From contig CADCOZ010000187.1 of NCBI GenBank assembly GCA_902803125.1, positions 1 to 7,475 of the forward strand: a stretch of 7,475 nt of DNA, in the 5' to 3' direction. The DNA is from an uncultured Ruminococcus sp. (lineage in GTDB: Bacteria; Bacillota; Clostridia; Oscillospirales; Acutalibacteraceae). This document shows positions 1 through 5,995 of this stretch, one piece after another (the first letter of the stretch is position 1; the number at the start of each line of letters is the position of its first letter). Below the pieces are notes generated by a model, which was not told the DNA's origin, made no database searches, and was given only the letters and a program-made list of their open reading frames with translations. Both the position numbers and the translations under genes were made by a program.

Positions 1-9
1 CAACGGGTT

Positions 10-82
10 CCAAGGGCAGAGCCCTTGGTGGGGTCCAGGGGCAAAGCCCCTGGTGGGAGGTTTGGAGGGCAAAGCCCTCCAA
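10..82. repeat. Cluster of three tandem perfect hairpins
   Basis: Three consecutive inverted repeats are visible: CCAAGGGC-AGA-GCCCTTGG (10-28), CCAGGGGC-AAA-GCCCCTGG (35-53) and TTGGAGGGC-AAA-GCCCTCCAA (62-82). Each has an 8-9 bp perfect stem and a 3-nt loop, and they are separated by short G-rich linkers (TGGGGT, TGGGAGGT). The stem sequences differ but pairing is kept, so the changes are compensatory. The cluster begins 7 bp beyond the stop codon of the minus-strand ATPase gene, so its RNA would form the 3' end of that transcript. No T-run follows any hairpin on the minus strand, so it is not a classical intrinsic terminator, although it could slow polymerase or protect the 3' end. Similar GGGCAAAGCCC-type elements are, from general knowledge, abundant between genes in Oscillospiraceae genomes. 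The cluster may continue beyond the left edge. Confidence 0.85.
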
Positions 83-89
83 CACTCTG

Positions 90-3000
90 TTAGTGGACGG
101 GTTGTTGAGGAGCGAGGGCGGGGTCATATACGAACTGGACTAAAACGGAGCCAACGACGTAGCCGAGGGTGATGGCGAACATGACGATGCTGTCCATGAT
201 GATGCGGATATCGCCGGGGGAGAAGAGAGAGCCGGAAAAGATGGCCGGCAGAATGGTGAGCAGGAACAGGAAGATACCGGCAATAAAACCAAGACGAATG
301 GAGCGTTTGCTGGGGGCGTTCCAGACCCGATAGCCGACTACCCCAATGGCAATATGCAGGGTGGCGTAGATAAGATAAAAGCCGATAAAAACGTATACGT
401 CCAAAGAAGGCTTCAGCTGGTCGGCATAGCCCATGCTGGCCACCACTTCGGCCATCGTTAGGATGGCATGGAGCAGGAGAACAAAACCGGATGAAAGCAT
501 CAGCCGCCGGCCCATGCGGAACAGGTGGTTTTTCATCGGCTTCTTTTCTTTGCGGTGGACTTGGTTCTCAAGGGCAAAGCGAATCAATATGAAGGTAGGA
601 ATCGCAATATACAGGAACAGCCGCAAAACAATATAATTATTCTCGTCTGAAATCAGCGACTGCACTACCGGCGATTTTAGCGGGTGGAACATTTCCTGCA
701 TCAGCTGACAGTCAAAGAAGTTTTGTCCGGCATCGGCATCAAAGGCTAGCATGGGAGCGCCGATGGCCTTGCCGCCAATGTAGGAAGAAGGAAGCATCAT
801 TCCCAAGACAATGAAAACGCCGGAAATGGCACCCAGTGCCAAGGCACGGTACTTGCTGAAGGGAATACACATGGAAAAGACGACGACCAAGCCGGCGATA
901 GAAGTGAGGACGGTCATCATCGGACGCACATTATCGTCTGTGACAAATGGCTCTGAGCCGAAAAACTTGGGAATAGTGTTCAGCATAATGGGCAAAACAA
1001 TGGCACACATGGTCAGGATACCCGCTGAAATGGACTGTAGGAAGATATTCCGCAGGAAAGAACCCTGCACGGGTGTTCGGCGTGGTTCCAGCGAGAGCAG
1101 AAAACCGCCGGTGCCGATGACGGCCGCTTCCAGCATATACATATTCTCAATGGAGAACCACATTTGTCCTTTGGCAAAGGGAATGAGGATGAAAGCGAAC
1201 AAAAACAGGGCGATTGATTTCATCAGATACAGCACCGTGGTTTTTTCGATATTGCCGATGACACGGCGGCCTTCACCGACCACTTCTTTCAGGTGGCTGA
1301 AATCATTATCGAGCAGAACAACGTCTGAACAGGACTTGGCGGCTTCTGTCGCTTTGGCAAAGGTGATGGAGGAATCTGACCGACGCAGGGCGAGAATATC
1401 GTTAACGCCGTCACCGGTCATGGCAACTTTGTGACCTTTCTTTTGCAGTGCCATGACAAGGGCTTCCTTCTGTTCGGGAGAAACACGGGCAAAGATGGTA
1501 TATTCTTCGGCCAGCTCCGGTATTTTTTCCAGCGGGACATCGGCCAAAGAAATGAATTTATCGGCGTGTTGGATACCGCATTTTTCGGCAATCATACTGA
1601 CGGTAAGCGGGTTATCGCCGGAGATAACCTTGACGGTCACACCGTTTTCACGGAAAAATTTCAGGGTATCCGGTGCGGTTTCACGAATATGATCTTCAAT
1701 AGCAACAAAGGCAATCAGTTCCTTCTCCAGTGTGATGGCAATCACACGGTGTCCCTGCTTGGCGTGTTCGGTAACATAGGACAGACGCTGATCTTCCGGC
1801 GGGAGCAGATATTCCGGTGCGCCCATCAGCAGTTTTTTATTGTCATGATAGATCAGACCGGCGTATTTGTTGGCACTGGAAAAAGGAATGATTTCCCGAA
1901 AATAGGGACTCTTGGCGGCACCGAAATATTGATAAATCGCTTCGGCGGTGGCGTTTCGTTCTTCTGAAACGGCGGCTAACTGCTGGGCGTGACGGTTGAC
2001 TTCTTCTATAGGCAGGAAGGCCTTCACATCACAGACCGACATCGTGCCGTCTGTCAGCGTGCCGGTTTTATCCAGACAGATAACATCCACACGGGACAGG
2101 TTCTCCAGAGAATACAGTTCCTGCACGAGCGTTTGCTTTTTGGTCAGCTGAGCGATGGATACCATCAGTGCTACCGAGGTGGTCAGTACCAGACCGGAAG
2201 GAATAATACCCACGCCGAATTGACCGTCTGTCAGAACGATCAGTGCCCAAGTAACAGGGTCATCCAGTGACATGGTAAGACCGTCCCACACAGCCGGATT
2301 ACCGCCGTGTGCGATGACTTTATAAATCATTGTTACCGTGATGACACCGGCGGCAATCACCAGAGCCGCTGTCAGCAGTTTGATGATCTTCACGATGGAG
2401 GTCATGAGTTCGGATTTATGGCTGGAGCCGCTTTTGACCTTGCGGGTCAGTTCGGCGGCATAGGTTTCATCACCGATTTTTTCGGCACGTCCTCTGGCGT
2501 TGCCGACAATGATGGAAGAACCCGACAGAATCGTGTCACCGACCGTCTTTTTGATATAATCGGACTCGCCGGTCAGGATGGATTCGTCAACCTCTACTTC
2601 TCCTGCAAGGACGGTCATATCGGCGGTGGCCTGTTCACCTGCCGACAGAACAATGATGTCATCGGGAACAATCTGTGAAGCCTCTATGGAGTGTACGATG
2701 CCGTCCCGCACGACACGGCTTTTTGTACTGGTAACGATACGCAGTTTTTTGATGACCTTCAAACTCTTGATTTCCTGAAACGTCCCCATGGCCACGTTCA
2801 TGACAGCCGGCAGTAAAAACAGAAATTTGGAAAAGCCGAAATAGGTATCGACAATATCCGAACGTCCGATGGAGGTCAGGTAAATCATGAAGCCGAGAAA
2901 AATAAAGGCAATCGTGAACAATACCGTATTAAAAAAGGTGAACAGGTTAGTGGCGAGAATTTTAAGGGTGCTTTTTTCGTTTGGGTCAGCGGCAATATTC

Positions 3001-3107
3001 AGATAGCCTTTTTCGGTTCTTTCCAGAACATCTTCAGCTGTCAGACCGCAGTCCGGATCCGCCTGAATACGCTCAATCGGCGGACGCTGTAATTTTTTCT
3101 GTCGCAT
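90..3107 (-). CDS. Cation-transporting P-type ATPase (CtpE-like), with C-terminal membrane extension
   Basis: ATP-driven cation pump of the cytoplasmic membrane. From the ATG at 3107 it is 1005 aa. Motifs in order: TGES of the actuator domain (about 179-182), helix M4 with PSGL (303-306), the phosphorylation motif DKTGTLT with Asp346, nucleotide-binding MGAPE (about 428-432), SGDN (496-499) and hinge TGDGVND (564-570). Membrane segments lie at about 53-78, 92-108, 242-265, 285-320, 627-645, 653-673, 686-711, 730-748, 755-773 and 826-845. About four more follow at 868-895, 902-929, 936-962 and 966-995. The core resembles the CtpE-like bacterial branch, whose mycobacterial member has been linked to calcium uptake, but that family is usually about 800 aa, so the tail is unusual. 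There is no N-terminal CxxC metal-binding domain or CPC motif, which argues against a copper/zinc pump. An in-frame TTG at 3122 lies next to the Shine-Dalgarno and is an unlikely start. The gene appears monocistronic. The ion is not determined; Ca2+ or Mg2+ is a guess. Confidence 0.93.
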   Translation of the reverse strand: MRQKKLQRPPIERIQADPDCGLTAEDVLERTEKGYLNIAADPNEKSTLKILATNLFTFFNTVLFTIAFIFLGFMIYLTSIGRSDIVDTYFGFSKFLFLLPAVMNVAMGTFQEIKSLKVIKKLRIVTSTKSRVVRDGIVHSIEASQIVPDDIIVLSAGEQATADMTVLAGEVEVDESILTGESDYIKKTVGDTILSGSSIIVGNARGRAEKIGDETYAAELTRKVKSGSSHKSELMTSIVKIIKLLTAALVIAAGVITVTMIYKVIAHGGNPAVWDGLTMSLDDPVTWALIVLTDGQFGVGIIPSGLVLTTSVALMVSIAQLTKKQTLVQELYSLENLSRVDVICLDKTGTLTDGTMSVCDVKAFLPIEEVNRHAQQLAAVSEERNATAEAIYQYFGAAKSPYFREIIPFSSANKYAGLIYHDNKKLLMGAPEYLLPPEDQRLSYVTEHAKQGHRVIAITLEKELIAFVAIEDHIRETAPDTLKFFRENGVTVKVISGDNPLTVSMIAEKCGIQHADKFISLADVPLEKIPELAEEYTIFARVSPEQKEALVMALQKKGHKVAMTGDGVNDILALRRSDSSITFAKATEAAKSCSDVVLLDNDFSHLKEVVGEGRRVIGNIEKTTVLYLMKSIALFLFAFILIPFAKGQMWFSIENMYMLEAAVIGTGGFLLSLEPRRTPVQGSFLRNIFLQSISAGILTMCAIVLPIMLNTIPKFFGSEPFVTDDNVRPMMTVLTSIAGLVVVFSMCIPFSKYRALALGAISGVFIVLGMMLPSSYIGGKAIGAPMLAFDADAGQNFFDCQLMQEMFHPLKSPVVQSLISDENNYIVLRLFLYIAIPTFILIRFALENQVHRKEKKPMKNHLFRMGRRLMLSSGFVLLLHAILTMAEVVASMGYADQLKPSLDVYVFIGFYLIYATLHIAIGVVGYRVWNAPSKRSIRLGFIAGIFLFLLTILPAIFSGSLFSPGDIRIIMDSIVMFAITLGYVVGSVLVQFVYDPALAPQQPVH

Positions 3108-3114
3108 ATATGTT

Positions 3115-3119
3115 CTCCT
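3115..3119 (-). promoter_or_regulatory. Ribosome binding site of the P-type ATPase
   Basis: Read on the minus strand this is AGGAG, 7 nt before the ATG at 3107-3105. The in-frame TTG at 3122-3120 sits directly against the Shine-Dalgarno and has no site of its own, so the ATG is preferred and the protein loses five residues (MRRTY) relative to the longest reading frame. Confidence 0.85.
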
Positions 3120-3205
3120 CAATAGGGCAGGACACGGATTCCGCCATTGGCCTGAATGTACGAAAAGTCATACTCTACCCATTCTACTTCATTATAGTTA
3201 ATTAT

Positions 3206-3234
3206 ATCGTAACATATTAAGCTGTTTTTTTCAA
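3206..3234 (-). promoter_or_regulatory. Candidate promoter for the P-type ATPase
   Basis: On the minus strand a -35 box TTGAAA (3234-3229) is followed after 17 nt by TACGAT (3211-3206). Two perfect TATAAT strings lie just downstream (plus-strand ATTATA at 3201-3206 and 3191-3196), but neither has a good -35 box at 16-18 nt. The leader would be about 90 nt. Assigned by eye only; the exact -10 box is uncertain. Confidence 0.4.
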
Positions 3235-3405
3235 GTGTACTTGTGCAGGATTACGAAAATCAATTTTCAAAATTTTGTTTACAGTTTTGGGTTAACCGAC
3301 TTTTAAGACAGCCTTTGGCCGGCCTTAGGAAAGATCTTCTTTGGTGTTTTTTGACAGAATCTTTCGGAAATCACTTGCAGAACGGACAATTTTTTTGAAA
3401 TACAC

Positions 3406-3434
3406 TTGCATATTTCGTTAACATTGTATATGAT
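3406..3434 (+). promoter_or_regulatory. Candidate promoter for the transglutaminase protein
   Basis: TTGCAT (3406-3411) is followed after 17 nt by TATGAT (3429-3434), which places the transcript start near 3441 and gives a leader of about 40 nt. The -10 box is good (5 of 6) and the -35 box is weak (first three bases only). The -35 box overlaps the second copy of the CACTTGCA direct repeat, which could be a regulator site. A TTGACA at 3351-3356 has no -10 box at the right distance. Confidence 0.45.
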
Positions 3435-3481
3435 AGAGGTAGAGCAGGACCCATGATTTTATTTTGTAAGGAGGAATTTTT

Positions 3482-5206
3482 ATGAAAATGCAACATCACC
3501 GCAGAATATCCCTTCTGCTGGCCGTCCTGCTGGTGATAGGTGTCGGAACGGCGGTTCCGTTGGTCGGCTTTGTTTCGGCAGAAGCTGTTGGTGTGACAGC
3601 CGCCTATGAAAACAATGTATCGCTGAGTGCCGCGGAAATTACCAAAGGACAGAGCGTGACGATCAGCAGTCATGTGAGCGGCGGCGTATCTCCTTATCGG
3701 TATGCGTACTATGCCAAGAAAGCATCGTCCGAAAAATGGACTACCGTTAAGGGCTTCAGCACAGCGAGTTCCGTTAAATTTACACCGGCGGCCGCTGTGG
3801 CGTATGATATCAAGGTGGTTGCGAAGGATGCCCAAAACAACGTAACGGAAACCCTGCGGACACTGAAGGTTTCACCGGCGTTGGTGAACAACAGCAAGGT
3901 CAGCAAAACGGCTGTTACGCTGGGCAGTACGGTAACCCTTAAAGGCAGTGCCAAAGGCGGCAGCGGTTCCTATACCTATGCTTACTATTGGAAACGAGCC
4001 TCTGCTTCTTCATGGGTTACCCTCAAAGGTTACAGCAATACCGCTTCGGCAGATTTCAAGCCCGGTGCGGCGGTTGATTATGATCTGATGATCAAGGTCA
4101 AAGACAGCCACGGCATGATTGAAAAAAGTACCTTTGCTTTGAAGGTCTATCCCAAATTGGTCAACCGGTCGTCAGCCACGCCCGCAGAAATAGAAAAGGG
4201 TGAGCAGGTCAAATTAGTGGGAGCCGCCAAAGGCGGTGCCGGTGATTATCGTTACTCCTATTCCTACAAAAGAAGCAGTGATACTTCTTGGCGGCTTCTC
4301 CAAAGCTATTCGGAAACCGATCAAATCACCTGTCAGATAGATGCCGTGGGGGCGGTGCAGTTCCTGATTAAGGTCAAAGACAGCCTTGGCACGGTGTCGT
4401 CCAAAACCATCACCGTGAAGGTTTTTGAAGGCGGCGTGAATGCACAGATAGATGAAGTGCTGGCCGGTATTATCACACCGGAAATGTCCGAGTTTGACAA
4501 GGTTAAGGCCATTCACGACTGGCTGTTGAATAATGTGCAGTATGATGAATCGGCCTACAGTGCAGGCGGTGCGCCGGAAACCTCTTATACGGTGGAAGGC
4601 TTGCTGGAAACCGGACTGGCCGTTTGTGACGGCTACGCCAAGACTTTCCAATTGATGGCAGAACGAGCCGGTCTGGAAGCTATTCGTGTGACAGGGCAGG
4701 CGATGAGTCCCTACGGCAGTCTGGAAAGCCATGCGTGGAATCAGGTGAAGGTGGACGGCCAGTGGTACAATATGGATGTAACATGGGATGATCCGGTGGT
4801 ATCGGAGGATTACGGTGACAACCGCTGTTATACTTATTTTATGGTGCCTGACAGCATGATAGCAGGCACCCATCAGGCTTCTTCGGATAAGAAAACCTGT
4901 ACCGCTCCACAGCCTGTTGAAAAATTGTTGCCGCTCCTGCTGGCCGAGGAAGAACAAAACAATCAGCCGTTTGTATATTGTGAGAATGAAGAAGCGTTCA
5001 AATCAGCGGTTTCCCATATTGACGGCGACACGACCCAGACGACTACGATTGTTTTCCGCACGGATATGTCCGTATCGGATGCATTTAAGCTGGTACAGCA
5101 GAACCGCCCCTCCACAACCGTGGGTTACCGCATGGGAATGGGCGGCAAAGAATGGAAACTGAGCGGTTATTTGTATGTTACCGTTACGATTATTGTGTCA
5201 GCCTGA
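3482..5206 (+). CDS. Secreted transglutaminase-like protein with three Ig-like repeats
   Basis: The protein is 574 aa. The start ATG at 3482 has AAGGAGG (3468-3474) 7 nt upstream. Residues 1-33 are a signal peptide: HHRR, then a long hydrophobic stretch, with likely cleavage after Val-Ser-Ala33. Three homologous modules of about 90 residues follow (about 44-135, 136-227, 228-316), each with a GSYxYAYYxKR-like strand, a Trp, and a KVKDS-like strand. They are predicted to be beta-sandwich (Ig-like) spacers. A transglutaminase-like domain (about 320-440) has catalytic Cys382 in VCDGYAKTF, His417 in HAWN and Asp432 in NMDVTWDD, so it should be active as a thiol protease, transamidase or peptidoglycan-processing enzyme; which one cannot be told. 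Residues about 476-574 are unrecognised. No LPXTG motif, dockerin, S-layer or choline-binding repeat was seen, so the protein is probably released or held non-covalently. Codon use (all Cys TGT, Arg mostly CGN) matches the ATPase, not the downstream sirtuin. Confidence 0.9.
   Translation: MKMQHHRRISLLLAVLLVIGVGTAVPLVGFVSAEAVGVTAAYENNVSLSAAEITKGQSVTISSHVSGGVSPYRYAYYAKKASSEKWTTVKGFSTASSVKFTPAAAVAYDIKVVAKDAQNNVTETLRTLKVSPALVNNSKVSKTAVTLGSTVTLKGSAKGGSGSYTYAYYWKRASASSWVTLKGYSNTASADFKPGAAVDYDLMIKVKDSHGMIEKSTFALKVYPKLVNRSSATPAEIEKGEQVKLVGAAKGGAGDYRYSYSYKRSSDTSWRLLQSYSETDQITCQIDAVGAVQFLIKVKDSLGTVSSKTITVKVFEGGVNAQIDEVLAGIITPEMSEFDKVKAIHDWLLNNVQYDESAYSAGGAPETSYTVEGLLETGLAVCDGYAKTFQLMAERAGLEAIRVTGQAMSPYGSLESHAWNQVKVDGQWYNMDVTWDDPVVSEDYGDNRCYTYFMVPDSMIAGTHQASSDKKTCTAPQPVEKLLPLLLAEEEQNNQPFVYCENEEAFKSAVSHIDGDTTQTTTIVFRTDMSVSDAFKLVQQNRPSTTVGYRMGMGGKEWKLSGYLYVTVTIIVSA
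3611..4429 (+). repeat. Three tandem coding repeats of 276 bp (92 residues)
   Basis: The modules run about 3611-3886, 3887-4162 and 4163-4429. Landmark residues are exactly 92 apart: Asp116, Asp208 and Asp300 in the KVxAKD/KVKDS strands. At the DNA level modules 2 and 3 still share an identical 16-mer, AAGGTCAAAGACAGCC, at 4094-4109 and 4370-4385, 276 bp apart. Elsewhere the DNA has diverged, so the duplications are old or the modules have been kept by selection on structure. Modules 1 and 2 look more similar to each other around the Tyr-rich strand (YAYYAKKAS / YAYYWKRAS). Confidence 0.85.
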
Positions 5207-5225
5207 TGCTGTTACCCCCACAAGA

Positions 5226-5231
5226 AAGGAG
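5226..5231 (+). promoter_or_regulatory. Ribosome binding site of the sirtuin gene
   Basis: AAGGAG lies 11 nt before the ATG at 5243, slightly far but the only good site. The alternative in-frame GTG at 5231 overlaps the last base of this site and so cannot use it, which supports the ATG start and removes four residues (MCLV) from the longest frame. Confidence 0.75.
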
Positions 5232-5242
5232 TGTGTTTAGTC

Positions 5243-5956
5243 ATGTATGAGGAACTGAAAAAGGTCATTGCAGAAAGCAGCAATATTGTATTTTTCGGCG
5301 GTGCGGGTGTCTCTACCGAAAGCGGGATACCGGATTTCAGGAGCGTTGACGGGCTTTATAACCAGAAATACAAATACCCGCCCGAAACCATACTCAGCCA
5401 TAGCTTTTTTATCACAAAGACAAAGGATTTCTATGATTTTTACAGGGACAAGATGATATGCACATCGGCAAAGCCGAACAAGGCTCACTATGCTCTTGCA
5501 AAGTTAGAAGAACAGGGAAAGCTGAAAGCGGTTGTGACACAGAATATCGACGGTCTGCATCAGGCTGCGGGCAGTAAGACCGTATATGAGCTTCACGGTT
5601 CGGTACTGAGAAACTACTGCATGAGGTGCAAAAAGTTTTATGACCTTTCAGCCATAACCGAAAGCAGCGGCATCCCGAAATGCACCTGCGGCGGGACGAT
5701 AAAGCCCGATGTTGTGCTTTATGAGGAAGGTCTTGACGATGAGACCGTTGAAAATGCCGTTCGTGCAATAGCAAAGGCTGACGTGCTTATTATCGGCGGA
5801 ACATCATTGAATGTTTATCCTGCGGCGGGTTTCCTGAATTATTTCGGAGGCAGTAAGATCGTCCTGCTCAACAAATCGGAAACATGCTTCGATTCAAAAG
5901 CCGATATCGTGATACGTGACCCGATAGGAAAAGTACTTGGCGAGTGCGTACTCTGA
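5243..5956 (+). CDS. NAD-dependent protein deacylase, sirtuin (SIR2) family
   Basis: Cytoplasmic enzyme that removes acetyl or other acyl groups from lysine side chains, consuming NAD+ and yielding nicotinamide and O-acyl-ADP-ribose. It is 237 aa, the usual length of a single-domain bacterial sirtuin. Motifs: GAGVSTESGIPDFR (20-33), TQNIDGLH (99-106), catalytic His118 in ELHGS, zinc cysteines C126-x2-C129 and C147-x-C149, KPDVVLYEE (154-162) and GTSLNVYPAAG (186-196). All expected catalytic and zinc residues are present, so it should be active. The family is often called cobB (srtN in Bacillus subtilis); the symbol is assigned by family only, and whether it prefers acetyl or longer acyl groups cannot be read reliably here. 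It lies 36 bp after the transglutaminase gene on the same strand with no terminator between, and is followed by a strong terminator. Codon use (Cys TGC 7 of 7, many CTT Leu and ATA Ile) resembles lysA and not the gene upstream. Confidence 0.95.
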   Translation: MYEELKKVIAESSNIVFFGGAGVSTESGIPDFRSVDGLYNQKYKYPPETILSHSFFITKTKDFYDFYRDKMICTSAKPNKAHYALAKLEEQGKLKAVVTQNIDGLHQAAGSKTVYELHGSVLRNYCMRCKKFYDLSAITESSGIPKCTCGGTIKPDVVLYEEGLDDETVENAVRAIAKADVLIIGGTSLNVYPAAGFLNYFGGSKIVLLNKSETCFDSKADIVIRDPIGKVLGECVL

Positions 5957-5960
5957 AGAT

Positions 5961-5995
5961 AAAGCAGTTCCCTGATTTGCGGGAACTGCTTTTTT
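5961..5995 (+). terminator. Intrinsic terminator after the sirtuin gene
   Basis: AAAGCAGTTCCC (5961-5972), an 8-nt loop, then GGGAACTGCTTT (5981-5992) forms a perfect 12-bp stem whose 3' arm merges into a T-run (5990-5995). It starts 4 bp after the sirtuin stop. The convergent small gene ends at 5994 inside the T-run. On the minus strand the hairpin is followed only by TTTATC, so termination in that direction would be weaker but possible. Confidence 0.9.

Larger units (their letters stand above)
3108..3481. other. Divergent intergenic region, 374 bp
   Basis: This gap separates the minus-strand ATPase from the plus-strand transglutaminase protein. It is AT-rich relative to its flanks and holds the two ribosome binding sites, a promoter candidate for each gene, overlapping palindromes GAAAAT-CA-ATTTTC (3255-3268) and CAAAATTTTG (3268-3277), a GGCCGGCC palindrome (3317-3324), and an 8-bp direct repeat CACTTGCA (3372-3379 and 3403-3410). 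No coding frame with a ribosome binding site, no tRNA and no recognisable riboswitch was seen. Confidence 0.6.

Noticed and set aside
10..82. Possible short CRISPR array
   Set aside because: The units are self-complementary with differing sequences, and the linkers are only 6-8 nt. There are no constant repeats with unique spacers of about 30 nt and no cas genes.
811..2678. Several long plus-strand open frames (for example 811-1434, 1431-1967, 2307-2678)
   Set aside because: All are antisense to the P-type ATPase, whose motifs are spread across the whole stretch. They are shadows of its codon bias.
3315..3356. Terminator-like hairpin with T-run in the intergenic region (AAGATCTT, then TTTTTT)
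   Set aside because: The stem is only 4-5 bp and does not adjoin the T-run, and no gene ends nearby on the plus strand.
3371..3835. 154-codon minus-strand frame reaching into the intergenic region
   Set aside because: Most of it is antisense to the signal peptide and first Ig-like module, and the product is low in recognisable structure.
4214..4957. 247-codon open frame on the minus strand
   Set aside because: It lies fully antisense to the transglutaminase-domain coding region, has no ribosome binding site and gives a His/Gln-rich, family-less protein. The plus-strand frame has clear catalytic motifs.
4907..5206. Cell-wall anchor at the C-terminus of the transglutaminase protein
   Set aside because: No LPXTG-type motif, hydrophobic tail with basic end, dockerin or S-layer module was found. 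The ending GYLYVTVTIIVSA is short and looks like a beta strand.
5412..5774. 120-codon minus-strand frame opposite the sirtuin
   Set aside because: It is a Cys/His/Arg-rich shadow produced by the zinc-site and glycine-rich codons of the sirtuin.
5243..5956. SIR2-based antiphage defence gene (NADase type)
   Set aside because: The protein is a short single-domain sirtuin with intact zinc site and catalytic His, without a SLOG, TIR, Argonaute or helicase partner. An ordinary deacylase explains it.
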